NCBI GenBank assembly: GCA_964647905.1
Contig: CAZYJR010000024.1
Coordinates: 1 to 61,867, forward strand
Length of the DNA stretch: 61,867 nucleotides
Direction: 5' to 3'
DNA from: CAZYJR01 sp964647905
GTDB lineage: Bacteria; Desulfobacterota; DSM-4660; Desulfatiglandales; HGW-15
Under the pieces are notes generated by a model, which worked only from the letters and a program-made list of their open reading frames with translations, was not told the DNA's origin and searched no databases. Numbering within the stretch: position 1 is the stretch's first letter; the number at the start of each line of letters is the position of its first letter. A program made the translations under genes and the position numbers. Of the stretch, positions 1 to 7,880 are shown in pieces.

Positions 1-77
1 TGGAGCCCACGACCGGGATCGAACCGGTGAACCTCATCCTTACCAAGGATGTGCTCTACCTACTGAGCTACGTGGGC
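1..77 (-). tRNA. tRNA-Thr (anticodon GGT)
   Basis: The reverse complement folds into a full cloverleaf: 7-bp acceptor stem GCCCACG/CGTGGGC, D arm, anticodon stem CATCC/GGATG around loop TTGGTAA (anticodon GGT), T arm with TTCGATC, discriminator T and an encoded CCA at positions 3 to 1. It is the last of four tRNAs read leftward. Confidence 0.95.
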
Positions 78-174
78 TCGAGAGCAAAAATATCCTTCCG
101 GCCGTTGAGTCCTTTTTTCGCCGGACCTTGTTCGGCAGCCGCCTCCTGGGCGGGGGCCGAGTATCCCCTGGAAT

Positions 175-251
175 TGGAGCGGGAAACGGGACTCGAACCC
201 GCGACCCTCAGCTTGGAAGGCTGACGCTCTAGCCAACTGAGCTATTCCCGC
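175..251 (-). tRNA. tRNA-Gly (anticodon TCC)
   Basis: Acceptor stem GCGGGAA/TTCCCGC, anticodon loop CTTCCAA giving TCC, T loop TTCGAGT and an encoded CCA (complement at 175-177). It belongs to the same leftward cluster, between tRNA-Tyr and tRNA-Thr(GGT). Confidence 0.95.
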
Positions 252-281
252 CGCACGCCCGTTCCGGATTCCAAAGCTCTT

Positions 282-366
282 TGGTGGAGAGGGGAGGATT
301 CGAACCTCCGAAGGCTGAGCCGGCAGATTTACAGTCTGCTCCCTTTGACCGCTCGGGAACCTCTCC
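282..366 (-). tRNA. tRNA-Tyr (anticodon GTA)
   Basis: An 85-nt class II tRNA with a long variable arm. Acceptor stem GGAGAGG/CCTCTCC, anticodon loop CTGTAAA giving GTA, T loop TTCGAAT, encoded CCA. The long variable arm and GTA anticodon identify bacterial tRNA-Tyr. Confidence 0.95.
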
Positions 367-382
367 ACATCGTCACTATGCC

Positions 383-458
383 TGGAGCCAGCGAAGGGAA
401 TCGAACCCCCGACCCACTGATTACAAATCAGTTGCTCTGCCGACTGAGCTACGCTGGC
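383..458 (-). tRNA. tRNA-Thr (anticodon TGT)
   Basis: Acceptor stem GCCAGCG/CGCTGGC, anticodon loop TTTGTAA giving TGT, T loop TTCGATT, encoded CCA. It is the first gene of the leftward cluster Thr-Tyr-Gly-Thr. In many bacteria this order is followed by tuf, which would lie left of this window (family knowledge, not seen). Confidence 0.95.
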
Positions 459-483
459 CTCCACGCCTTGAGAGCAAATTTTT

Positions 484-512
484 ATTTTAATCCCGGAAAA
501 AAGACTTTTCAA
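484..512 (-). promoter_or_regulatory. Promoter of the tRNA cluster
   Basis: On the minus strand TTGAAA (507-512), a 17-nt spacer and TAAAAT (484-489) form a near-consensus sigma-70 promoter. It ends about 25 bp before the first tRNA and lies in an AT-rich patch unlike its surroundings. Confidence 0.7.
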
Positions 513-728
513 TAGCAAAAAAGCACCGTTTTTTAATAAGCCATTGAACCTGCCACAGAGATCAACCGATTGCAAGCCCTTTTTTTCGTGCCCGGGCGCT
601 CCGGGCCGCCCCGCCCCTGCAGGCCGCTCCCGGCCGCGCCGCCGCCCCGGTTTTTGTTTGACATTTGCGAAATACGTATTAAGCTCTCTGGATATGTGGA
701 GCCAGAATACGATGAAGGAGGATGCGAC

Positions 729-1025
729 ATGATGGCATTGATTGGTGGCTTGGCCTCACTCGTGCTGGGTGTAATCGGCATTATTCTCTGGTGGGGCTAT
801 TTCATCAAGGCCCTCATGGCCGGAGTGCCGGTCATGCTGATCCTGGGCGGGGCCCTCGCCGCCTACCTGGGCATTGAAGAGATCAAGGACAAGAGGGCCT
901 CCGAGAGTTTCGAAAAGAACCGCGAAGAGGAACTGAAAAAGGAGGTGGAATCCCTCAAGCAGGAGCTGAACACCCTCAAGGAGAAGGAGCAGAACGGTTC
1001 GGAAGAACAGGAGAACCCGGCGTAA
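729..1025 (+). CDS. Small membrane protein with C-terminal coiled coil, function unknown
   Basis: 98 residues. The start at 729 is chosen because AAGGAGG (715-721) sits 7 nt upstream; a second ATG follows at once. Residues 3-50 are two hydrophobic stretches separated by a short turn (rich in G, L, I, V, with a WWGY motif at the end of the first). From about residue 55 the chain is charged and heptad-like (repeated E, K, L), consistent with a cytoplasmic coiled coil. I do not recognise a named family. It appears to be monocistronic, since a strong terminator follows 50 bp downstream and ndk beyond it is on the other strand. Confidence 0.75.
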   Translation: MMALIGGLASLVLGVIGIILWWGYFIKALMAGVPVMLILGGALAAYLGIEEIKDKRASESFEKNREEELKKEVESLKQELNTLKEKEQNGSEEQENPA

Positions 1026-1074
1026 CTCTGCTCAGAGGACCGGTTCGCAACCATACCCTGATAGGCTTGTGCAG

Positions 1075-1134
1075 TGCGGGTTCATGACGGGCCGCGCGCC
1101 GGAGGCGGGCGGCCTGTCATGGGGCCCGCATTTT
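1075..1134 (+). terminator. Intrinsic terminator after the small membrane protein
   Basis: Outer arms TGCGGG (1075-1080) and CCCGCA (1125-1130) enclose a long inner stem, ATGACGGGCCGC against GCGGCCTGTCAT. A TTTT tract follows at 1131-1134. It is in the right place and orientation to end the 729-1025 transcript. Confidence 0.75.
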
Positions 1135-1173
1135 GTTTGCCCCGTCAGGGGACCGTCACGGACCGGCCTGGCC

Positions 1174-1593
1174 TCACCCGGGCATCTCGAGCTCGCTGAA
1201 AAAGTACCCGATCTCGAACCGGGCGGTCTCGGGCGCGTCAGAGCCATGCACCACGTTCTTTTCGATGTCCGTTGCAAAGGCCCGCCGGATGGTACCTTCC
1301 TCGGCCTCCTCGTAGTTGGTGGCTCCCATGAGGCTGCGGTAGCGCTGAATGGCTTCTTCGCCCTCCAGGACCATCACCACGCACGGGCCGGAGGACATGA
1401 ACCCGGTCAGGCTTTCATAGAACGGTTTGCCCTGATGCACGCGGTAAAAGCCCTCGGCTTCTTGCTTGTCCATTCGGACCATTTTCATGGCTATGACGCC
1501 CAGTCCGGCTCCCTCGATACGGCTGATGATCTCTCCGATCAGGTTCCGGGATACGCCGTCAGGCTTGATAATCGCCAGCGTTCTCTCCGTCAT
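1174..1593 (-). CDS. ndk: Nucleoside diphosphate kinase
   Basis: 139 residues, the normal length for Ndk. It moves the gamma phosphate from ATP to NDPs through a phosphohistidine. The signature is visible: K10 in the IIKPDGV strand and the active-site H116 in NVVHGSD, followed by the conserved DAPETARFEI segment. The gene is divergent from the YkgJ-type genes starting at 1678 and appears to be a single-gene transcript. Nothing unusual in length or motifs. Confidence 0.96.
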   Translation of the reverse strand: MTERTLAIIKPDGVSRNLIGEIISRIEGAGLGVIAMKMVRMDKQEAEGFYRVHQGKPFYESLTGFMSSGPCVVMVLEGEEAIQRYRSLMGATNYEEAEEGTIRRAFATDIEKNVVHGSDAPETARFEIGYFFSELEMPG

Positions 1594-1677
1594 GAGTCAA
1601 TAACCTCCCGTCATCTTTATGTGTTTGCCCTGCATTCCCGCTGCAACTGCGGATCAGATAATTGAAAGGGGAAAACA

Positions 1678-2442
1678 ATGAAAAACGAAAAGACCGGCAC
1701 TCAAATCCATAGCGGGACGCCCCGGAGAATGGATTTGGAACACGTCTTCAGGTTCAGCTGCGGACCCCGTGTCTCATGTTATACCCAATGTTGTCAAGAT
1801 GTAACTATTGCGCTGACTCCTTATGATGTCATGCGCATGAAAAACGCGCTTGAAGTCCCCTCCGGCGAATTCCTGGAGAACTATACGGTGATGGTCTCCA
1901 AGGAAAAGCAGCTCATACCGCTGGTAGTCCTCAAGATGAACGAAGGGGACAAGAAGTGCCCGTTTGTGACAGAACAGGGCTGCCGCATATACGAGGACCG
2001 CCCTTGGGCCTGCAGGATGTTTCCCCTGGACATGGGAGAAGACGGCACATTCCGCCTGATCACTGACTCTTCCCGCTGCAAGGGACTGAACGAGCGGCAA
2101 TCCCAGAGGATATCCGAGTGGCTGGTGGACCAGGGCATAATCCCGTATGACAGGATGAACAATCTTTTCGCAGAGATCACCAACCCGCTCAAGGCTCAAC
2201 AGCCGGATATCGACAACCCCAGCATATCCAAGATGATCTTCATGGCCATGTACAACCTGGATCGTTTCAGGGAGTTCGTGTTAGAGAGCTCCTTCCTCGA
2301 TCGTTTCGAGGTGGACCACGTGAGAGTAGAAAAGATCAAGCGAAGCGATGAAGAGCTCCTCAAATTCGGTTTCGACTGGATCAAGTTCGGCGTCTTCGGC
2401 CAGCTTCTATTCAGGGTGCGCCCCGGCCGGGAGTCCGCATGA
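1678..2442 (+). CDS. YkgJ-type cysteine-cluster protein, copy 1
   Basis: 254 residues. The cysteine pattern is that of the YkgJ / UPF0153 family, thought to bind zinc or iron: C28, C34, C38-C39, then C94, C102 and C112 in CPFVTEQGC...RPWACRMFPL. The conserved ALTPYDVMRMK helix lies between the two groups. AAGGGG lies 6 nt before the ATG. The stop overlaps the start of the next gene by four bases (ATGA), so the two are translationally coupled. The biochemical role of this family is not established. The duplication in tandem is notable. Confidence 0.8.
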   Translation: MKNEKTGTQIHSGTPRRMDLEHVFRFSCGPRVSCYTQCCQDVTIALTPYDVMRMKNALEVPSGEFLENYTVMVSKEKQLIPLVVLKMNEGDKKCPFVTEQGCRIYEDRPWACRMFPLDMGEDGTFRLITDSSRCKGLNERQSQRISEWLVDQGIIPYDRMNNLFAEITNPLKAQQPDIDNPSISKMIFMAMYNLDRFREFVLESSFLDRFEVDHVRVEKIKRSDEELLKFGFDWIKFGVFGQLLFRVRPGRESA

Positions 2443-3221
2443 ACTCCTGCACGCCTGATCCGGTCTTCGTGCCGCTCCCGGAGGACAGGTTTCGTTTCCG
2501 CTGCCACAAGGGGATCTCCTGTTTCACAGAATGCTGCGCCGGGCTCAATCTGCTGCTGACGCCCTATGACATAGTCAGGCTGAAAAGCCGCCTGGGCGTC
2601 TCCTCCGGGGAATTCGTCGACCGGTTCACCGAGCCCAAGCTTGACGAGCCCTATCCCTGGCCCATGATCAGGCTGGTCATGAGAGACGACAGGAGAAGAA
2701 GCTGCCCGTTCGTGACGCCCGAAGGCTGCATGGTCTATCAGGACCGGCCGGGCGCCTGCCGGATCTACCCCCTGGGGAGGGCGGCCATGACCTTGGACGG
2801 GGATCCGGCCGCGGCCCGGGAGAAGTTCTTCCTGGTACGGGAACCCCACTGCAAAGGCTTCCAGGAGGACAGGGAGTGGACCGTCCAGGAGTGGCTGGCC
2901 TCGGAAGGAGTGGACCGGTACAACGCCATGAACGATTCCTGGCTGCGGATCCTGACCAGCAGAAAGCCCGTAGGGCCAAAGGAAATCGCCTCCCGCAAGG
3001 TGGCCATGTTCTATATGGCATCTTACAACCTGGACAGGTTCCGCGATTTCATATTCAAGAGCCCCTTCTTGGAGCGATTCGAGGTGGAGCCGGAGACCCG
3101 AGGGGCGATTGCCTCGGACGACACCGCCCTGATGCGCTTTGCCTTTGACTGGCTGAGGTTCAGCCTGTTCGGGGAACAGACCATATCCCCGCGCAGGGGC
3201 TCCGAAAAGGGATCGACCTAG
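2439..3221 (+). CDS. YkgJ-type cysteine-cluster protein, copy 2
   Basis: 260 residues, clearly paralogous to the upstream gene. The same order of elements is present: a CFTECCAGLN cluster, the LLTPYDIVRLKSRLGV helix, CPFVTPEGC, RPGACRIYPL and, near the C-terminus, MASYNLDRFRDFI. The start overlaps the previous stop (ATGA). Its stop codon overlaps that of the convergent SEC-C gene (CTAG at 3218-3221). Two diverged copies in one operon suggest a heteromeric pair or two substrates; this is inference only. Confidence 0.8.
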   Translation: MNSCTPDPVFVPLPEDRFRFRCHKGISCFTECCAGLNLLLTPYDIVRLKSRLGVSSGEFVDRFTEPKLDEPYPWPMIRLVMRDDRRRSCPFVTPEGCMVYQDRPGACRIYPLGRAAMTLDGDPAAAREKFFLVREPHCKGFQEDREWTVQEWLASEGVDRYNAMNDSWLRILTSRKPVGPKEIASRKVAMFYMASYNLDRFRDFIFKSPFLERFEVEPETRGAIASDDTALMRFAFDWLRFSLFGEQTISPRRGSEKGST

Positions 3222-3991
3222 CCTCCCCGAGCCCTCCCGTCGCCTATGAATCCCGGGAGCTCGCGGATAAGCTCCTCCACCCGGGGGCCGTTCCGGCTCA
3301 GGAATTCCAGCATGCCGCGGGACCCCTCCTTGTTGGCTCTCCGATCCCCGGCTCGAACGGCATCCGAGGGCAGGAGCATCTCGTTATCATACAAAAAGGC
3401 AATAATGGTGTCGTCCGCATCCAGCCGGACCTGAAAGCGGTCCCTCAGGTAACAGAGCCGCTCCCCGAAATCCATGGTATGTTCCAGGTGCTCCACCGGG
3501 ACGTCGCATTCCCCAGCCAAGGCGTCCAGCGTCCCCGGCATGAGCCCGGAGCCCGCCAGATAGTCCAATACGTGGGCCAACTGGTGGGCCAGCGTGGACT
3601 CGTCCACTCCTTTGGACACGGCTATATAGACATTTTCTGGGTCCGCCTCTTCGGTCTTGTGAACATTGATGAGTACGCTGCCCGCCCGGTCCTCGGAGCC
3701 CTTTCCTCCGCCCACGCCGTAGGGAAGCAGCGCCCTGTATCTCCGTAGATCCACGAATCGCACGCCCGTCTTCTTGCCGGTCAGGGCCTCCAGGTCCAGG
3801 GCGTCCGCCATGTCCCGGCATCCGCCGTAGTCCACTTCGGGCAGCGAAACAATCCCGGAGCCCAAGTCCCCGGGCTCAATCGCCGTATCCTCCACGGCTT
3901 GGGGCAGTTCCTGTTCCCTGCCCAAGTGGCATCGCTTGAACTTCTTCCCGCTCCCGCAGGGGCAGGGGTCGTTTCTTCCCACCTTGTTCAT
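3218..3991 (-). CDS. SEC-C motif protein
   Basis: 257 residues from the start chosen at 3991, where the protein begins directly with the SEC-C zinc motif GRNDPCPCGSGKKFKRC (C10, C12, C21, H22). The open frame extends 26 codons further upstream, but GAGAGGAG precedes this ATG by about 11 nt. SEC-C is the SecA C-terminal zinc motif, found in many proteins as a small binding module. The remaining 220 residues are not recognised; a stretch around VDESTLAHQLAHVLDYL resembles a helical segment with histidines. The gene is convergent with the YkgJ pair and directly downstream of the zinc-ribbon gene at 4296. Confidence 0.7.
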   Translation of the reverse strand: MNKVGRNDPCPCGSGKKFKRCHLGREQELPQAVEDTAIEPGDLGSGIVSLPEVDYGGCRDMADALDLEALTGKKTGVRFVDLRRYRALLPYGVGGGKGSEDRAGSVLINVHKTEEADPENVYIAVSKGVDESTLAHQLAHVLDYLAGSGLMPGTLDALAGECDVPVEHLEHTMDFGERLCYLRDRFQVRLDADDTIIAFLYDNEMLLPSDAVRAGDRRANKEGSRGMLEFLSRNGPRVEELIRELPGFIGDGRARGG

Positions 3992-4026
3992 TCGCCCGCG
4001 TTCTCCTCTCAGGGCGGCAGCTCGTT

Positions 4027-4296
4027 TCAGTCCTCGAGTATCTGGTCCTTGTGCGCCTGATAAGACCAAGTGGGCAAGGGCCCGGATTTACCGGTATCAG
4101 GATCCAACCTGTGCCGGTAGGAGGCCTTGACGTTTTGGCTCTCCATCATCCAATCCCACCCGCGCACGAAATAGGGGCACTCATCATTGAAGCATACCCA
4201 CTGGAAGTAAGCCGTCCAGGTCGAGGCCGGCGGGGTGCGCCATTTCTTCATCTTCACGCCGCAGTGGGGGCAAGCTGGGTGCTCCTGATCGGCCAT
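4027..4296 (-). CDS. Small zinc-ribbon protein downstream of qmoC
   Basis: 89 residues from the ATG at 4296, chosen because GGAGG precedes it by about 9 nt; the frame is open further upstream without a better start. Two CxxC-type pairs are visible: CPHC at residues 9-12, and a CFNDEC segment about 25 residues later, followed by PYFVRGWDWM. This is an Ogr/Delta-like or general zinc-ribbon arrangement. It follows qmoC by about 100 bp in the same direction, across a hairpin. It may belong to the sulfate-reduction operon, but no function is known from the sequence. Confidence 0.6.
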   Translation of the reverse strand: MADQEHPACPHCGVKMKKWRTPPASTWTAYFQWVCFNDECPYFVRGWDWMMESQNVKASYRHRLDPDTGKSGPLPTWSYQAHKDQILED

Positions 4297-4332
4297 GTCT
4301 CTAGCCTCCGTCTCCCTTGTGCAATAAACAGC

Positions 4333-4365
4333 CAGACCCCGCATCCCCTTCGGGTGCGGGGCCTG
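4333..4365 (-). terminator. Hairpin between qmoC and the zinc-ribbon gene
   Basis: The arms CCCCGCA and TGCGGGG, with flanking CAG/CTG pairing, form a stable stem with a CCTTC-type loop. On the minus strand it is followed by only a weak T-rich stretch. It could be a terminator or a processing/attenuation hairpin at the end of qmoABC. Confidence 0.45.
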
Positions 4366-4398
4366 AACCGGCGTCCAAAAGGCTGAAAGCTCCGGCTG

Positions 4399-5556
4399 CT
4401 AAGCCTGAGCCTTTTGCTGCTCGGCGTAGGCCTCCTTGACCTTGACCAAGAAGATCACCACAGGCCTGAATGCCAAATGGGCCCACTTGGCAAACGGGAC
4501 CTCCAGGACCAGCATGGGCACGGCGACCATCAAGTGAACCACGTACAGGACGTAGGTGGTCATGGGCCAGTCCAGCAGCCTGGTGAAGTGGATGAAGATA
4601 CCGGTCAGCGTGGTCAACTGCAGCAGGATCAGGAACATCCAGTCTGTGGAGTGGGAGTTCTTGTAAGGGGCCTTGCTCTTCCGGAGCCTGCCTATCATGG
4701 CATAAGTAGCGCCGTAGAGTATGGCGAACGTGGCATAGTAGCCCAGGAGGCGCATCGGGTGGAAGAACGGATAGATCACGTCCCTCTGGAATGCGATCTT
4801 GTCCCAAGAAAGCCCTATCACATGAATTCCTCCGGCAAGGAATACGGCCACCAAGAGGAAGGCCGTGCTGTAGCCGGTCATTATCAGCAGGTGGACGATC
4901 CACTGGGTCCGGTCGGTGCACTCCCCGAAACGCTTCTGGGTGATGAAGTGAATGACCAACTCCTTGGCCTGGCTGAAGTATATCTCCAGGGGGATCTTCT
5001 TCAATAGATCGCCCATGACGAACTTCACGCACCGCCACGTATTGCTCAACAGGAGAAAGGTCAGGATACCGGCCATCACCAGATCCGCTATCTCTATGGC
5101 CGGTGCAGGCCACACCGAGTTGAGATGTGCGTGCTCCATGTTGGGATTGGAGGCTCGGAATATGACCAGGGCCAGACCCACCAGGATGCCCACGACAGCC
5201 ACAGCCGCGATCTCGAACATCTCCGAGGTGTAAAACTTGCGGGCAAAGCCGGTCCAGTCGTACTTGGACGTCAGGTACCGGCGCATGGCCATCATGGTCT
5301 CCCCCGGATCGGCACCCCTGGGGCATCGGTCCGAGCAATCCCCGCAGTAATAACACAACCAGGGCTCCGGACTCTGCAGGATCTTGTCGGCCAGGCCCAT
5401 CTGGGCATACTTGACAAGCTTCCGCGGAAAGGGGTTGTCCTCTGTGGAGAGCGGGCACACGGCCGTACAGTTTCCGCAATGAAAACACTTGTTCGCGTCC
5501 GTTATGCCGAACGCCTTCAGATCCTTCATCAGATTCGGATCAACCTTGACACTCAT
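4399..5556 (-). CDS. qmoC: Quinone-interacting membrane-bound oxidoreductase subunit C
   Basis: 385 residues. The N-terminal third is an HdrC-like ferredoxin domain with two [4Fe-4S] motifs: C24, C27, C30, C34 and C68, C71, C74, C78. From about residue 110 there are several long hydrophobic helices of the NarI/cytochrome-b type, with histidines suited to heme b. QmoC anchors the Qmo complex and takes electrons from menaquinol towards APS reductase. The gene is last in qmoABC and starts 96 bp after qmoB. Subunit order and domain composition match known Qmo operons. Confidence 0.92.
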   Translation of the reverse strand: MSVKVDPNLMKDLKAFGITDANKCFHCGNCTAVCPLSTEDNPFPRKLVKYAQMGLADKILQSPEPWLCYYCGDCSDRCPRGADPGETMMAMRRYLTSKYDWTGFARKFYTSEMFEIAAVAVVGILVGLALVIFRASNPNMEHAHLNSVWPAPAIEIADLVMAGILTFLLLSNTWRCVKFVMGDLLKKIPLEIYFSQAKELVIHFITQKRFGECTDRTQWIVHLLIMTGYSTAFLLVAVFLAGGIHVIGLSWDKIAFQRDVIYPFFHPMRLLGYYATFAILYGATYAMIGRLRKSKAPYKNSHSTDWMFLILLQLTTLTGIFIHFTRLLDWPMTTYVLYVVHLMVAVPMLVLEVPFAKWAHLAFRPVVIFLVKVKEAYAEQQKAQA

Positions 5557-5652
5557 GCCTCGTATCCTCCTGCTCCTCTCTGGTGTTCCTCGAACGCCGC
5601 GCGGCCCCCGGATACCAAACCCTCCGGGACGGCACGACCGGACGGCCGTGCC

Positions 5653-7875
5653 CTACCAGCCCTTGAACGGGTTGGGGCCTACCTCGTCAATGGTCTCCGT
5701 AAAACCCTGCAAGGTCTCCGGAAGGGTCTTGTAGTCTATGATGGAGACCGTGTCGAAGTGGACCCGCTCCGATTCCAAAGCGAGCCTGTTCAGGGTCTCC
5801 GAGACCTTGCTCAGGCGGATCTGGCTGAGCTCACTCCCCTTTATGAAGTGGCACTGGTAGTCGTCTCCGTGCTGGCACCCCAGGAGCAGAACGCCGTCTA
5901 TGCCCTTGGACAGGGAATCCGCTATCCATACCAGGTTCATGGATCCCAGGCACCTGAGCGGTATCACCCGTATCCAGGGCGTGATCTCCATACGCCTCAA
6001 CCCCACCATGTCCAAGGCCGGATAGGCGTCGTTCTCGCATGCAAGGACCAGGATCCGCGGCTTCTCCTCGTCTTCCTCAGGCACCTCGATGGACTTGATC
6101 ATGTTGCCGATCATCCCGACCGAGTAGTTCTTGAAGGAAATGATGCGCTCCGGGCACGCACCCATGCACACCCCGCAGCGCCTGCAGCGGGTGGCCTGAG
6201 GCAATGGATTGGCCTTTTCGTCCTCATTGATGGCCCCGAAGGGACACTCCACGGTGCATCGCTTACACTGGGTGCACCGCTGCATGGCGAACTCGGGGAA
6301 GCTCATGTCCCCGGCGCGCGGGTGAACCGCCGCGCCCCTGTGCACCATCTCGATGCACTGTATGGCCTTCATCACCGCGCCTGTGGCGTCCTCTACAGCG
6401 GTGGCCCTGCCCATGGGTCGTCTCAGGCAGCCTGTGGCGTAAATGCCGGTGCGCCTGGTCTCGTACGGGAAACAAATGAAGTGGGAATCGGGAAAGTCGT
6501 TTCGCAGTGCCGGCAGCTCCGGTCCTTGACGGTACCCGAGGTTCAGGATGTTGGACCTCCGGATGGTATCCAACGGAACGTCTTCCAGCTCCTCCTCTTC
6601 CGATTCCTCCAGCTCTTCCTTGGCCACGTCCTTGCCGAAAGCGCTCACCGGGACCATGCCCGTGGCGAGCACAACCAGGTCCAGGTCCTCCAGGGTAACG
6701 GCTTCGCCGAGGAGTTCGTCCTCGGCCTCCACCTTGAGGGAGTCGCCTTCGGCCGCCACCTCGGGATCCTGGCAACGAATGAATATCACCCCTTCCTCCT
6801 GGGCCTTCCGGTAAAGGTCTTCGGACTGGCCCGGGGTGCGGAGCTCCTTATAGACCACAAAGACGTTGGCGTCAGGGTCCTGGGCCTTTATCATCAGGGC
6901 CTGCTTCAAGGCGGTGGTGCAGCAGACCGAGGAGCAGTAGGGAAGATAATGGGCGTCGCGCTGCCCCGCACACTGCAGGAACACCGCGTTCTTCACCTCT
7001 TTGCCGTCTCCCGGCCGCGTGATCTTTCCTTCCTGGAACTTCTCCTCGAACACGGCGTTGGTGATCACGTTGGGCGATTTGCCGTATCCCAGCTTCTGAT
7101 CCAGCTTCTGGGGATCATAAGGCACCCAACCCGCGGCCGATACTATTGCCCCGATCCCGTGCTCGGCACTGGATCCGTTCTGCTTGATGGTGACCTTGAA
7201 AACGCCCGGGCCCCCGTCTGACTTCTCCACCGTGGCCCCGGTATAGACCTTGATCTTATCGTTTCCCTTGACCGCGCTTATAAGCTCGTCGAGGTCATTG
7301 TCCTTGATGTCTTTATAGGGATGGGAGGCGATCTTGCGGACCTTCCTCTGGAACCCGCCCAGCTCCGGCTCCTTTTCCACCAGGACCATGTTGTAACCCG
7401 CCCTTGCCCCTTCCAGGGCCGCGGTCAACCCGGCCACGCCCCCGCCGACCACGAGGATGTCCCGGTACATCTCCTCCTCGGGCATGAAGGGCTCGGGGAG
7501 GCTCATGTTCTCCACCTTGGCCACTCCCATGCGGAGGTAGTCCTCGGCCATCATCTGCGTGTCCTCGTCCTGGGGCTTATGGCACCAGACCACCTGCTCC
7601 CTGAGGTTCACCCGATCCACTATGCATTTCGGGAAGTCGAACACATCATACATCACCCGCGGCGAGCAGGCGCCGATCACAATGGCGTTTATTCCTTCCC
7701 CTTCTATGTCGTTCTTTATGAACTCCACCCCTTCCTTGGAGCACAGGCCGGGGTGATTCTTCAACACCGCAACGGTATGATCTTCGGTTCCGGACTCACC
7801 CAGCTTCTTTATATCCAGGGCATCTCCGATGCCGCACCCTGTGCATATGTATACTCCGATCTTCTTGTCGTCCAT
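5653..7875 (-). CDS. qmoB: Quinone-interacting membrane-bound oxidoreductase subunit B
   Basis: 740 residues from the ATG at 7875, preceded by AGGAGG. HdrA-like flavoprotein: an N-terminal CTGCGIG motif, an FAD-binding GGGVAGLTAALEGARAGYN region near residue 148, and a CSSVCC motif. Two ferredoxin motifs follow (CTQCKRCTVECP and CRRCGVCMGACP). The last 130 residues resemble the MvhD/FrhD electron-transfer domain (CLGSMNLVW, GCQHGDDYQC). This mix is diagnostic of QmoB. It starts 5 bp after the qmoA stop. QmoB is a soluble flavin/FeS subunit passing electrons between QmoC and AprBA. Confidence 0.93.
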   Translation of the reverse strand: MDDKKIGVYICTGCGIGDALDIKKLGESGTEDHTVAVLKNHPGLCSKEGVEFIKNDIEGEGINAIVIGACSPRVMYDVFDFPKCIVDRVNLREQVVWCHKPQDEDTQMMAEDYLRMGVAKVENMSLPEPFMPEEEMYRDILVVGGGVAGLTAALEGARAGYNMVLVEKEPELGGFQRKVRKIASHPYKDIKDNDLDELISAVKGNDKIKVYTGATVEKSDGGPGVFKVTIKQNGSSAEHGIGAIVSAAGWVPYDPQKLDQKLGYGKSPNVITNAVFEEKFQEGKITRPGDGKEVKNAVFLQCAGQRDAHYLPYCSSVCCTTALKQALMIKAQDPDANVFVVYKELRTPGQSEDLYRKAQEEGVIFIRCQDPEVAAEGDSLKVEAEDELLGEAVTLEDLDLVVLATGMVPVSAFGKDVAKEELEESEEEELEDVPLDTIRRSNILNLGYRQGPELPALRNDFPDSHFICFPYETRRTGIYATGCLRRPMGRATAVEDATGAVMKAIQCIEMVHRGAAVHPRAGDMSFPEFAMQRCTQCKRCTVECPFGAINEDEKANPLPQATRCRRCGVCMGACPERIISFKNYSVGMIGNMIKSIEVPEEDEEKPRILVLACENDAYPALDMVGLRRMEITPWIRVIPLRCLGSMNLVWIADSLSKGIDGVLLLGCQHGDDYQCHFIKGSELSQIRLSKVSETLNRLALESERVHFDTVSIIDYKTLPETLQGFTETIDEVGPNPFKGW

Positions 7876-7880
7876 TGAGC

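Noticed and set aside
658..700. TTGACA at 658-663 as promoter of the small membrane protein.
   Set aside because: No -10 box at an acceptable distance; the best candidate has a 13-bp spacer.
5125..7221. Long open frames on the plus strand opposite qmoB and qmoC (up to 698 codons).
   Set aside because: They are shadows caused by GC-rich codon use; the minus-strand proteins have complete family motifs.
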